A DNA stretch of 64,000 bases from Siphonodentalium dalli (GCA_032622095.1 CP136069.1:122874126-122938125), one strand, 5' to 3'; counted from the first letter of the stretch, positions 15,085-26,813 are shown. Program-made: numbers and translations. The notes: generated by a model not told the origin, from the sequence alone.

Positions 15085-18000
15085 TTAAAGGCACGGGTGG
15101 CGTTCGTTGCAGAACTATTCATATGTGATCAAATCGCCACCAACAGATGGAATATTAAAATATATATAGCTTTGTCGAGATGTCTCCCTAAGGTCGGATT
15201 ATTTCAAGAGTATCCCTAATGTCGTTAATTGTGTTAGCTATATGTATATGTATATCAGTACATGGCATTGGTTATAATAATTAATCGCACGGGCGGTGTT
15301 CGTTGCAGAAATATTAATATGTGGTCAAATCGCCACCAACAGATGGAATATTAAAATATGTACAGTTTTGTTCATATACAAACGTAATCAGCGCATGAAT
15401 AGTGTATTGTCCTCAATGTGTACGATGATTGCGTAAACAGCATGCTCGTGTTACAGAAGTTTTGCTTCTGTTTACATAACACAACGCAATCATATTGGTT
15501 AATCACACAAACATTATATAAACGCTCTTCATTATTTCCATATAAGAAATATAGTAACAAACAACGCTCTTTATGCTTACCATATCCGGATCTATACAAA
15601 AGTCAGGAAACGTAACGTACTGTTTATGCCATAGTTATGTATGATTTAACAACAAATTCTGCCTATATTTTACTATTTCTGTTTATGGCGGTTTTTGACG
15701 GAGATGAATATTTTAACAGCATACCCACCGCCAACAACGCCCGTATCTATAATATGAGCAATAAAAGATGTTTTTTTATTTATACAAAATGCTCTCACCA
15801 TACCCAGAAGCTGCACGTTGCATGGAAAATGATATATTGAGATGTCTGTCTAAGGTCGGATTATTTCAAGAGTCTCCCGAATGTCGTTTCATGTTGTTAG
15901 GTATATGTATATCATTACATGGTATTGGTTATAATAATTAAAGGCACGGGCGGCGTTCGGTGCAGAACTATTCATATGTAATCAAATCGCCACCAACAGA
16001 TGGAATATTAAAATATATATAGCTTTGTCGAGATGTCTCCCTAAGGTCGGATTATTTCAAGAGTCTCCATAATGTCGTTAATTTTGTTAGCTATATGCAT
16101 ATGTATATCAGTACATGGCATTGGTTATAATAATTAAAGGCACGGGCGGTGTTCGTTGCAGAAGTATTAATATGTGGTCAAATCGCCACCAACAGATGGA
16201 ATATTAAAATATGTACAGTTTTGTTCATATGCAAACGTAATCAGCGCGTGAATAGTGTATTGTCCTCAATGTGTACGATGATTGCGTAAACAACAGCATG
16301 CTCGTGTTACAGAAGTTTTGCTTCTGTTTACATAACACAACGCAATCATATTGGTTAATCACACAAACATTATATAAACGCTCTTCATTATTTCCATATA
16401 AGAACAATAGTAACAAACAACGCTCTTTATGCTTACCATATCCGAGTCTATACAAAAGTCAGGAAACGTAACGGTTTTTTCCTTTTGTTTGCACAACAAA
16501 GTGAAAACAATTGACAATAACATACTGTTTATGCCATATTTCTGTATGATATAACAAAACATTCTGCCTATATTTTACTATTTCTGTTTATGGCTGTTTT
16601 TGAAGGAGATGAATATTTTAACAGCATACCCACCGCCAAAGACAGCCCGTATCTTTAATATGAGCAATAAAAGATGTTTTTTTATTAATACCAAATGCTC
16701 TCACCATACCCAGAAGCTGCACGTTGCATGGAAAATGATATATTGAGATGTTTGCCTAAGGTCGGATTATTTCAAGAGTCTCCCGAATGTCGTTTCATGT
16801 TGTTAGGTATATGTATATCATTACATGCTATTGGTTATAATAGTTAAAGGCACGGGCGGCGTTCGTTGCAGAACTATTCATATGTGATCAAATCGCCACC
16901 AACAGATGGAATATTAAAATATATATAGCTTTGTCGAGATGTCTCCCTAAGGTCGGATTATTTCAAGAGTCTCCCTAATGTCGTTAATTTTGTTAGCTAT
17001 ATGTATATGTATATCAGTACATGGCATTGGTTATAATAATTAAAGGCACGGGTGGCGTTCGTTGCAGAACTATTCATATGTGATCAAATCGCCACCAACA
17101 GATGGAATATTAAAATATATATAGCTTTGTCGAGATGTCTCCCTAAGGTCGGATTATTTCAAGAGTCTCCCTAATGTCGTTAATTTTGTTAGCTATATGT
17201 ATATGTATATCAGTACATGGCATTGGTTATAATAATTAAAGGCACGGGCGGTGTTCGTTGCAGAAATATTAATATGTGGTCAAATCGCCACCAACAGATG
17301 GAATATTAAAATATATACAGATTTGTTCATATGCAAACGTAATCAGCGCATGAATAGTGTATTGTCCTCAATGTGTACGATGATTGCGTAAACAGCATGC
17401 TCGTGTTACAGAAGTTTTGCTTCTGTTTACATAACACAACGCAAACATATTGGTTAATCACACAAACATTATATAAACGCTCTTCATTATTTCCATATAA
17501 GAAAAATAGTAACAAACAATGCTCTTTATGCTTACCATATCCGGATCTATACAAAAGTCAGGAAACGTAACGGTTTTTTCCTTTTGTTTGCACAACAAAG
17601 TGAAAACAATTGACAACAACATACTGTTTATGCCATATTTCTGTATGATATAACAACAAATTCTGCCTATATTTTACTATTTCTGTTTATGGCGGTTTTT
17701 GACGGAGATGAATATTTTAACAGCATACCCACCGCCAACACCGCCCGTATCTATAATATGAGCAATAAAAGATGTGTTGTTATTAATACCAAATGCTCTC
17801 ACCATATCCAGAAGCTGCACGTTGCATGGAAAATGATATATTGAGATGTCTGCCTAAGGTCGGATTATTTCAAGAATCTCCCTAATGTCGTTCATGTTGT
17901 TAGGTATATGTATATCATTACATGGTATTGGTTACAATAATTAAAGGCACGAGCGGTGTTCGTTGCAGAAATATTCACATGTGTTCAAATCGCCACCAAC

Positions 18001-20861
18001 AGATGGAATATTAAAATATATATAGCTGTGTCGAGATGTCTCCCTAAGGTCGGATTATTTCAAGAGTCTCCATAATGTCGTTAATTTTGTTAGCTATATG
18101 TATATGTATATCAGTACACGGCATTGGTTATAATAATTAAAGGCACGGGCGGTGTTCGTTGCAGAAATATTAATATGTGGTCAAATCGCCACCAACAGAT
18201 GGAATATTAAAATATGTACAGTTTTGTTCATATGTGCAAACGTAATCAGCGCGTGAATAGTGTATTGTCCTCAATGTGTACGATGATTGCGTAAACAACA
18301 GCATGCTCGTGTTACAGAAGTTTTGCTTCTGTTTACCTAACACAACGCAATCATATTGGTTAATGACACAAACATTATATAAACGCTCTTCATTATTTCC
18401 ATATAAGAAAAATAGTAACAAACAACGCTCTTTGTGCTTACCATATGCGGATCTATGCAAAAGTCAGGAAACGTAACGTTTTTTTCTTTTTGTTTGCACA
18501 ACAAAGTGAAAACAATTGACAATAACATACTGTTTATGCCATATTTCTGTATGATATAACAAAACATTCTGCCTATATTTTACTATTTCTGTTTATGGCT
18601 GTTTTTGAAGGAGATGAATATTTTAACAACATACCCACCGCCAACACCGCCCGTATCTTTAATATGAGCAATAAAAGATGGTTTTTTTTATTATTAATAC
18701 CAATGCTCTCACCATACCAAGAAGCTGCGCGTTGAATGGCAAATGATATATTGAGATGTCTCCCTAAGGTCGGATTATTTCAAGAATCTCCCTAATGTCG
18801 TTCATGTTGTTAGGTAAATGTATATCATTACATGGTATTGGTTACAATAATTAAAGGCACGAGCGGCGTTCGTTGCAGAAATATTCAAATGTGTTCAAAT
18901 CGCCACCAACAGATGGAATATTAAAATATATATAGCTGTGTCGAGATGTCTCCCTAAGGTCGGATTATTTCAAGAGTCTCCATAATGTCGTTAATTTTGT
19001 TAGCTATATGTATATGTATATCAGTACACGGCATTGGTTATCATAATTAAAGGCTCGGGCGGCGTTCGTTGCAGAAATATTAATATGCGGTCAAATCGCC
19101 ACCATCAATATGAATATTAAAATATATAGTTTTGTTCATATGCAAACATAATCAGCTCGTAAATAGTATATTGTCCTCAAGGTGTACGATGGTTGTGTGA
19201 ACAACAGCCTGCTCGTGTTACAGAAGTTTTGCTGCTGTTTACATAACACAACGCAGTCATATTGGTTAATCTCACAAACATTACATGAACGCTCTTCATT
19301 ATTTCCATATAAGAAAAACAGTAGCAAAGAACGCTTTTTATGCTTACCATATCCGGATCTATACAAAAGTCAGGAAACGTAACGGTTTTTTCCTTGTGTT
19401 TGCACAACAAAGTGAAAACAATTGACAATAACATACTGTTTATGCCATAGTTCTGTATGATATAACAACAAATTCTGCCTATATTTTACTATTTCTCTTT
19501 ATGGCGGTTTTTGACGGAGCTGAATATTTTAACAGCATACCCACCGCCAAAGACCGCCCGTATATTTAATATGAGCAATAAAAGATGTTTTTTTATTAAT
19601 ACCAAATGCTCTCACCATACCCAGAAGCTGCACGTTGCATGGAAAATGATTTATTGAGATGTCTCCCTAAGGTCAGATTATTTCAAGAATCTCCATAATG
19701 TCGTTCATGCTGTTAGGTATATGTATATCATTACATGGTATTGGTTATAATAATTAAAGGCACGGGTGGCGTTCGTTGCAGAAATATTCATATGTGTTCA
19801 AATCGCCACCAACAGATGGAATATTAAAATATATATAGCTGTGTCGAGATGTCTCCCTAAGGTCGGATTATTTCAAGAGTCTCCCTAATGTCGTTAATAT
19901 TGTTAGCTATAGGTATATGTATATCAGTACATGGCATTGGTTATAATAATTAAAGGCACGGGCGGTGTTCGTTGCAGAAATATTAATATGTGCTCAAATC
20001 GCCACCAACAGATGGAATATTAAAATATGCACAGTTTTGTTCATATGCAAACGTAATCAGCGCGTGGATAGTGTATTGTCCTCAATGTGTACACTGATTG
20101 CGTAAACAACAGCATGCTCGTGTTACAGAAGTTTTGCGTCTGTTTACATAACACAACGCAATCATATTGGTTAATCACACAAACATTATATAAACGCTCT
20201 TCATTATTTCCATATAAGAAAAACAGTAACAAACAACGCTCTTTATGCTTAACATATCCGGATCTACACAAAAGCCAGGAAACGTAACGGTTTTTTCCTT
20301 GTGTTTGCACAACAAAGTGAAAACAATTGACAATAACATACTGTTTATGCCATATTTTTGTATGATATAACAACAAATTCTGCCTATATTTTACTATTTC
20401 TGTTTATGGCGGTTTTTGACGGAGATGAATATTTTAACAGCATACCCAACACCGCCCGTATCTTTAATATGAGCAATAAAAGATGTGTTTTTATTATTAT
20501 TAATACCAAATGCTCTCACCATACACAGAAGCTGCGCTTTGCATGGAAAATGATATATTGAGATGTCTCCCTAAGGTCGGATTATTTCAAGAGTCTCCCT
20601 AATGTCGTTCATGTTGTTAGGTATATGTATACCATTACATGGTATTGGTTATAATAATTAAAGGCACGGGTGGCGTTCGTTGAAGAAATATTCATGTGTT
20701 CAAATCGCCACCAACAGATGGAATATTAAAATATATATAGCTGTGTCGAGTTGTCTCCCTAAGGTCGGATTATTTCAAGAGTCTCCATAATGTCGTTAAT
20801 TTTGTTAGCTATATGTATATGTATATCAGTACATGGCATTGGTTATAATAATTAAAGGCAC
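15085..20861 (+). repeat. Diverged flank of the satellite array
   Basis: Long and short units still alternate (TTAA starts at 15085, 15281, 15938, 16134, 16844, 17040, 17236, 17941, 18137, 18851, 19047, 19754, 19950, 20658), but the five-type block order is lost and units differ increasingly from one another. Two short units stand side by side at 16844-17039 and 17040-17235. Variants private to this zone include GGCTGTTTTTGAAGGAG and extra T/A runs at 18680 and 20488. This is the usual decay toward an array edge that unequal exchange no longer homogenises. Confidence 0.85.
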
Positions 20862-21710
20862 GGGCGGTGTTCGTTGCAGAAATATTAATATGTGGTCAAA
20901 TCGCCACCAACAGATGGAATATTAAAATATGTACAGTTTTGTTCAGATGCAAACGTAATCAGCGCGTGAATAGTGTATTGTCCTCAATGTGTACGATGAT
21001 TGCGTAAACAGCATGCTCTTGTTACGGAAGTTTTGCTTCTGTTTACATAACACAACGCAATTATAGTGGTTAATCACACAAACATTATATAAACGCTCTT
21101 TATTATTTCCATATAAGGAAAGTAGTAACAAATAACGCTCTTTATGTTTACCATATCCGGATCTAAATAAAACCTAGGAAAGGTAACGTTGTTTGCTTTT
21201 GTTTACGTAACACATTTGACGGATGTGAATATGTTAGTAGCATGCCCACCGCCGACACTGGCCGTATCTTTTATATAGCAATAAAAGATTTTTTGTTCGT
21301 TTGATACCAAATGCTCTCACCATAACCATAAGCTTTACGTTGCATAGAAAATGATATATCGAGATGTCTCGCCATCAACATATGGAATATTAAAGCATTG
21401 TTCATATGCAAACATAATGGGGCGTAAATAGTGTATTGTGTAATAGTATACTGTCTTCAAGGTGTGCGATGATTGCCAACACCGCCCGTATCTGTGATAT
21501 AGCAATAAAAGATGTTTTTTTTCGATTAATAACAAATGCCCTCACCTTACCCAGAAGCTACGCGTTGCATAGAAAATGATATATCGAGATTCGCCATAAG
21601 GTCGGATTATTTCAAGAGTCTCCCAAAGGTTTATGGCTGTTTTTGACGGATGTGAATATTTTAACAGCATACCCACTGCCAACGCCGCCCGTATCTTTAA
21701 TATAGCAATA
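20862..21710 (+). repeat. Broken terminal monomers at the array edge
   Basis: The last long unit starts at 20862 and breaks up after about 21180. Fragments of monomer sequence follow with deletions: a right-end piece with ACCCACCGCC-like and CGTATCTTTTATATAGC sequence near 21245-21280, another at 21480-21510, and a final right end (GGCTGTTTTTGACGG to CGCCCGTATCTTTAA) at about 21632-21702. No monomer sequence is visible after roughly 21710 until the solo copy at 23159. Confidence 0.8.
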
Positions 21711-22322
21711 AGCAGTTATCAACGTACGATATCTCCATTCGTCGTTTATTTACATGTCTTCATGGCATATGACACTTTCCGACAAACACTTTAAGGACAT
21801 TTCTAACGGGACAATGTTTTCGTTTGAAACGTGTGGGGGAGGGGTTGTGTGTCTTTGTTCAGTCATATACTCATTGTAGCAAATGAACACACCCAGCTTC
21901 ATATGTCGAGTTGTTTGTAGATGCGATCGCGAATCGCGATGGAGAGTTCAAACAATAATGAATATTTCATAATTACCCTCTAATTTGGTTGTTAAAAATA
22001 GATAATGACGACGTGTGCATAGATACATTATCAGACAACAAGTGATCATCGTTTGCGCCACCCAGACCTTGCTTTTTGACGCTGTTGGGAGACAATATTC
22101 AGAAGAAAATACTAAATGCTTGCATATAGAAATGAAATTGATGAGCGTTTGTACATGTATGGTTTAAAATGAAAGAATCAATCGCCGACCCACCCATGGC
22201 GATATAGATGCCATTGTTGGATAAATGGGCTAAATTTGTCAGATTTTCTAGTGATGGTAAACGGGGGTATTGTATCGATCCCCTTGACTTTAATAATACT
22301 ACCGTACTATTAACGTAAAACG
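21711..22322. other. Unassigned intergenic DNA
   Basis: Mixed-composition sequence after the satellite edge. The only thing visible is a short GCGATCGCGAATCGCGAT palindromic stretch near 21925. No reading frame, repeat or RNA gene is recognisable. Confidence 0.5.
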
Positions 22323-22390
22323 TGCATCCAAACTGCCTCTATCCGAGTACATGTATAATAGGGACAGCGCATAGAGGCCGTTTGGATGCA
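22323..22390. repeat. 68-bp hairpin
   Basis: TGCATCCAAACTGCCTCTAT at 22323 is answered by the inverted arm ATAGAGGCCGTTTGGATGCA ending at 22390. Arms are 20 bp with one or two mismatches, and the loop is about 28 bp. It could be a tiny MITE end-to-end remnant or a transcribed stem-loop. No flanking duplication is evident. Confidence 0.6.
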
Positions 22391-23158
22391 TGGAATGGGA
22401 GCGGAGCGCGTTGCAAGTCCATGTGCACTGGTTAATATATTCATTTCCGCTTTAGCTAACAACTTGCCTGATTGCCAACAAATGCATACAGGGCAATTGG
22501 CTGCATGATATTATATTGTCCTTATGAAGGCAGCTTGGGGAGGTGCGGTCCGTGTCATGTTTATGTTGCGCACTTGGCAGAACCGGCCGTAGGTTAACAA
22601 TGCTGTTCTCGCTCGAGCTACCGAGATTGGAACACCTGTATATACATACATGTCTATTCTGCACGAGAGCATTTTCCGGTATTGCATCATTTGGTTAATG
22701 ATTTATTTTGGCCGAATTATACCAAATGTGCTTGTCCCTATAAACATGCTGATGTCAACTTCCATGTACCATGCCATGACCAATGTCCCAATTGTATGGA
22801 TTGTATCCCGTGCTAAATTATTTAACGACAAAATCCGACCAAGATATGCACCAGAGAACATGTTTTGCCGACGACGCCAAATGCAAGTTATTTGTTTTCT
22901 CCCTCAACCAGATAACTTATATCAACCGAGGGCGTTTTGTAATAATGTCGTTTGGTCCCAAAAGGTTTGTCCTACTGTTTGTTTTCTTCCTGAGGGGGTT
23001 TTGTCAGAGTACCATGACAAGATATCTGGACATCAATTCAAATTCAGATGTTTATTGAACATGGATTATCATCAGAACAAAATGAAAATATAACAATGAT
23101 GACGATTTTATAAAAAAAAAACAATGATGACGACTTACATAACATATAATCAAATAAC
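22391..23158. other. Intergenic DNA with an unrecognised 147-codon open frame
   Basis: A frame from ATG at 22650 to the stop ending at 23093 on the plus strand would give 147 residues. It begins with a hydrophobic stretch of Ile/Leu/Met residues and has scattered cysteines. An overlapping frame (22783-23058) is also open, which argues that this is a chance low-stop stretch. I recognise no domain, and there is no matching exon structure nearby. It ends in an A-run near 23113-23122. Treated as non-coding unless transcript data say otherwise. Confidence 0.3.
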
Positions 23159-23618
23159 TTAAAGGCACGGGAGGCCTTAATTGTCGAAAATATTCATATC
23201 TGTTCCAAACACCGTAAACAGAAAAACATTAACACACTTAGTGTTCAATGCATAAATTATATACCATGACAATCGCGTAAACAACAGTATGTTATCATAA
23301 AGATCTACTATATTTTATCTGAACAAGAGCCTGGTTGTGTTACAGAAGACAGCACAATGCTGCATGCTAATCACACACAAATGGTATAAACGCTCTTTAT
23401 TAGTTCCATATCAGGAATTCACCAACAAAGAACGCTCTTTATGTTTACCATAATAATATAAACAAACACCAGAAAAGTAACTGTTTATGCTTTTTTTGTT
23501 TACATAACAATGGTCAAACATATGTCTACATTTTGATGTTCTTTCTGTTTGTGTCGGTTTTTGACGGGTGGAAACATGTTGACAGGATACCCACCGCCAA
23601 GGCCTCCCGTACCTTTAA
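23159..23618 (+). mobile_element. Solo piggyBac-type MITE, forward, diverged
   Basis: A 460-bp relative of the satellite monomer with no spacer attached. It starts TTAAAGGCACGGGAGGCC and ends GGCCTCCCGTACCTTTAA, so the terminal inverted repeats pair almost perfectly over about 18 bp. Internal landmarks appear in satellite order: a GCGTAAACAACAGTATG block, AAACGCTCTTTATTAG, AACGCTCTTTATGTTTACC, GTCGGTTTTTGACGG, and ACCCACCGCC. It is much more diverged from the array than the array units are from each other, so it is an older or separate insertion. It lies about 720 bp upstream of the piggyBac transposase start. Confidence 0.8.
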
Positions 23619-24027
23619 ACGTAGAACTGGATAGCTTCTATCTCATGACATGACTAGACTACTTTGTGGCACATGAGGGGTTTCTGAATTATGACGTAGA
23701 CAGGACACCGATAATGATGAATGTTCACTAATCCTGATATGGAACCAGAGATAAAATGGGAAATAAACAGTATCCGTTATCATGAACGCCCTTGTTGCAC
23801 TTCCATCCGAACTGTGTGGTGAACCATTGACCGATTTAATTTGGATATGGCTCAACATGAGCATTATGCCAAAGTTATATTTGTCTCAGGAAAACTACGA
23901 AAACCAACAGCGTCTGTCCGAGTGTGCGTCATTTCGTGCGTGCGTGCGCATTTTGGTTTGCGAACGATAACTTTAGTAACGTTAAAATTGTATTAATTTT
24001 CTGCGCATGTTTTATCTCTTTACTCCC

Positions 24028-24152
24028 CATAAGCGTCCCTGGACGCTTTTGCACTATTTCCACATAAGCGCATGTGGACGCCTCGCAACATATCCCTAGA
24101 CGCGCATAAGAGCGCGTTACCAGACTTCCACACAAGCGCCCTAGAGCGCCAC
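24028..24152. promoter_or_regulatory. Cluster of GCGTCC/GGACGC palindromic motifs upstream of the transposase
   Basis: Four related motifs occur about every 33 bp. AAGCGTCCCTGGACGCTT at 24031 is a near-perfect palindrome. ATAAGCGCATGTGGACGCC lies near 24064, a TAGACGCGCATAAGAGCGCG form near 24097, and CACAAGCGCCCTAGAGCGCC near 24131. Spacing and symmetry suggest protein-binding repeats, either subterminal repeats of the piggyBac element or a promoter-proximal array, since the transposase ATG is about 190 bp downstream. I see no counterpart downstream of the gene, so the role is open. Confidence 0.4.
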
Positions 24153-24339
24153 ACTAGGCCCAGACTGTACTAATGAGTTCGCCCCTATGCCCCCCACTTT
24201 TGCTATGTTTCTAATCGAGACCACCCGGTTGTGTCAACTCGTTATCTGCCTATCTAATAACAATAAACGTGGCACCGTGTGCATCGCGCGCGACACATGC
24301 TGTGTTACTTTGGTACCATTCTAAGTATTTACGAACAAC

Positions 24340-26018
24340 ATGGCTGCAACATTTTCGAAACAGCAAGTGATCGACATGTTAATGGGAGATGATAGCGATT
24401 TTAGCGGAGATTGCGGTTCCTCGTCATCAGAAGATTCAGACGACGATTACTCTGCCCCTGCTACCAGCGACAATGTGACCTCCATCGATGATAGCAGCTT
24501 GAATAATAACCCGATTGGCTGGTCAAATAAACTTCGAAAGGTATCACTTCAGCCATTTACCCAAAGGACAGGGCCAGTTATACTAGATGAATTCGATACT
24601 GATACAGCAACAGCTTTGGAATATTTCAATTTTATGTTCTCGCCATCGAAGTATGCCGAAATAGCCAGGCATACTAACAACTAAGCCAAATGGAAAATGG
24701 AAGAAAAGGGCGAGACTGATAAATACTGGTCTGATATTTCGGAACTAGAACTTCGTGCGTACATCGGTATGAACATCATGATGGGTGTGAATGACCTTCC
24801 CTCATACAAGCAGTACTGGTCACATGATGAGTTTATCGGAAACGCCGGCATCAGCAAAGTTATGAATCGGCGCAGATTTGAAAAAATCACAGAATACTTC
24901 CACGTCAGTGACCGAGAGAGCGAACCTGCTAAAGGGACAGATTCGTACGATCCACTATATAAGGTTCGCGACATCATCGACTCATCACTAACAACATTGA
25001 AATCGTGTTACTTGCCTTCGCAATATATATCTGTCGACGAAGGAATGATAAAATGGACGGGACGTCTCTCCTACAAGCAATACATGCCGGCAAAACCAAT
25101 AAAACGAGGGATCAAAATATGGATGATGTACGATGCCACCAATGCCTACCTGTTAAACTTTGAAGTATACCTCGGAAAGCATTATTTCAAACCGTCTGGA
25201 AAAGGTCTCGGGTATGATGTGGTTACGTCATTGTCATCGGATTTGTGTGACAAAAATTACTGTTTGTTCTTTGATAACTATTTTACGAGTGTGCACCTCA
25301 TGCAGGACTTACTAAACGATGGGTTTTACTCGTATGTGGCACCGTTTGGCAGAACAGGAAAGGATTCCCGAAGGATTTACAGCGACTGAAGAAAATGAAT
25401 CGAGGTGACTATAACACTAGGCAGGATGGCGAATTTCTCACGGCAACGGTATGGCAGGACAAGAAACAAGTGTTCACCCTTAGCACGATGACTGACCCAA
25501 CGAGAGATATCATGGCTAATCGGCGCCAGGGAAAAACAATTTTTGAAGTGACTCAGCCGATGAGCATATTCATGTACAACAAGTACATGAATGGTGTTGA
25601 CAAACATGATCAGTTGAGGATGACGTATCTCCTCGGTCGCGAAAGGAAAAAAGCATGGAAATGCTTCTTCTGGTTGGCCGCCAATTCATCAATAGTTAAC
25701 AGTTTCATCTTGTTCAAAGAAACATCAAAGAGACATAATTCTAAGAAGGTGTTCACGCATATGGATTTTAGTATTGAACTGGCTCATCAACTGATTGCAG
25801 AATATTCTTCTAGAAAACTCAAAGCACAAGAAGAGCCACGTGCCCTCAATGTATCACCAGAAAACTCAAACGGACACGTGTCCACACACATGGGACGCAA
25901 GAACCGATGTCGGGTTCATCTGAACTCAAAAGAAAGAAAAGAAACTGTATTTGGTTGCAAACTCTCCAATGTTCATCTATGTAAGGACGGTTGCCATTTC
26001 AAGTATCATTGTAGTTGA
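24340..26018 (+). pseudogene. piggyBac-family transposase, broken by one stop and one frameshift
   Basis: A DDD transposase that would cut and paste at TTAA. Three consecutive open segments cover it: 24340-24684 (acidic Ser/Asp-rich N-terminus, then the start of the family core), 24697-25389 and 25395-26018. The first two are in the same frame, separated by a single TAA at 24682. The second and third are joined by a one-base frameshift near 25359-25362 in a GGAAAGG run. The catalytic aspartates are all present: D in SVDEGM (codon at 25036), D in FFDNYFTS (25273), and D plus the following D in GVDKHDQL (25599 and 25608). The C-terminus (about 25905-26018) is Cys/His-rich like the piggyBac zinc-binding tail, but the first CxxC pair reads CRVH. 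About 560 codons overall, normal for the family. With only two lesions it is a young pseudogene, or sequencing errors should be excluded. Confidence 0.9.
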
Positions 26019-26261
26019 ACGTTCCGAACAATTATGGATTATGGTTATGAGATATATAATGCATGGACATCACAGATAACCCAATGTGTATCTACTGTAT
26101 ATTGCTATACTCAGTTAACATTCAAACTATCCAATGATATTAATTGTTCACGCAACACATTTCATGATATAATTTCAAATTTGGTGAAATGCACGATTTG
26201 ACTCAGTTATTATTTCAAACCAAATTATAACATTCAAAAACAAATTTATTGCGAAATATTT
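26019..26261. other. AT-rich 3' flank of the transposase
   Basis: AT-rich sequence between the transposase stop and the next TTAA terminus. No canonical AATAAA signal is visible, and no copy of the GCGTCC palindromes seen upstream. Confidence 0.5.
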
Positions 26262-26813
26262 TTAAAGATACGGGCGGCGTTCGCGGTGGGTATGGTGTTA
26301 AAACATTCATATCCTTGAAAAACCACCATAAACAGAAGGAATAGTAAGATATGGACATACCTTGTTCTTATACCAATCAGAAATATGGCATAAACGGTAT
26401 GTTATTGTCAATTTGTTCCCCTTTGTTATGTAAACAAAAGCAAAACAATTACGTTTCATTGCTTTTGTTTAGATCTGGATATGACACACATAAAGCGCGT
26501 TGTTTGTTACTGTTTTCCTGATAGGGAAATAATAAAGAGCGTTTATATCATTTTTGTATGAATAACCAATAGAATTTCGGTCTGTTATGTTATTTACGTA
26601 CACCATTGTACGTCTTGACGACAATACACTATTTACGCGCTGATTATGTTTGGCATATGAGTTGAACTGTATATACATGATATATCAGTACACGGCATTG
26701 GTTATAATAATTAAAGACACGGGCGTATATACATGTATGTTGGCGTTCATTCTGTTGATGCCGATTTGAACAAATATAAATATTTCTGCAACGGATGTCG
26801 CCCGTGACTTTAA
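26262..26813 (-). mobile_element. Solo piggyBac-type MITE, reverse, with an internal insertion
   Basis: Read on the minus strand this is the same MITE. The plus strand starts TTAAAGATACGGGCGGCG and ends GTCGCCCGTGACTTTAA, with GGTGGGTATGGTGTTAAAA, AAAGCGCGTTGTTTGTTACTG, AATAAAGAGCGTTTATATC and CGCTGATTATGTTTG in the reverse-satellite order. The interval 26673-26750 does not belong to the element. It carries TATATCAGTACACGGCATTG followed by GTTATAATAATTAAAGACACGGGCG, i.e. the spacer/next-unit junction otherwise seen in the satellite, in the opposite direction. The copy therefore contains a captured or nested piece of the tandem form. Confidence 0.75.

Larger units (their letters stand above)
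1..21710 (+). repeat. Higher-order satellite array built from a TTAA-ended MITE
   Basis: About 21.7 kb of tandem repeat that continues past the left edge of the window. Every unit begins at a TTAA followed by AAGGCACGGGCGG or a close variant. Long units of 660-661 or 709 bp alternate with short units of 196 bp. Unit starts read from the sequence are 4, 665, 861, 1570, 1766, 2426, 2622, 3282, 3478, 4187, 4383 and so on. The 709-bp units carry 49 extra bases containing TTTGCACAACAAAGTG; related sequence occurs in the solo copy at 26262-26813, so the longer form is probably ancestral. Short reading frames of 60-110 codons recur on both strands, but they follow the repeat and the monomer's self-complementarity, and no protein family is recognisable. 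I treat the array as non-coding. Confidence 0.95.

Noticed and set aside
95-21131. Dozens of 60-111 codon open frames on both strands of the satellite, nearly identical to one another
   Set aside because: They recur with the tandem unit, occur as mirrored pairs because the monomer is self-complementary, carry changes that alter residues freely, and match no protein family I know.
22650-23093. 147-codon open frame as a gene
   Set aside because: An overlapping frame is also open, there is no domain, no second exon and no codon pattern that suggests selection.
26262-26813. Calling 23159-26813 outright as a complete autonomous piggyBac element
   Set aside because: Each flanking MITE has its own two TTAA ends, so independent insertions are equally possible; I list it as a hypothesis only.
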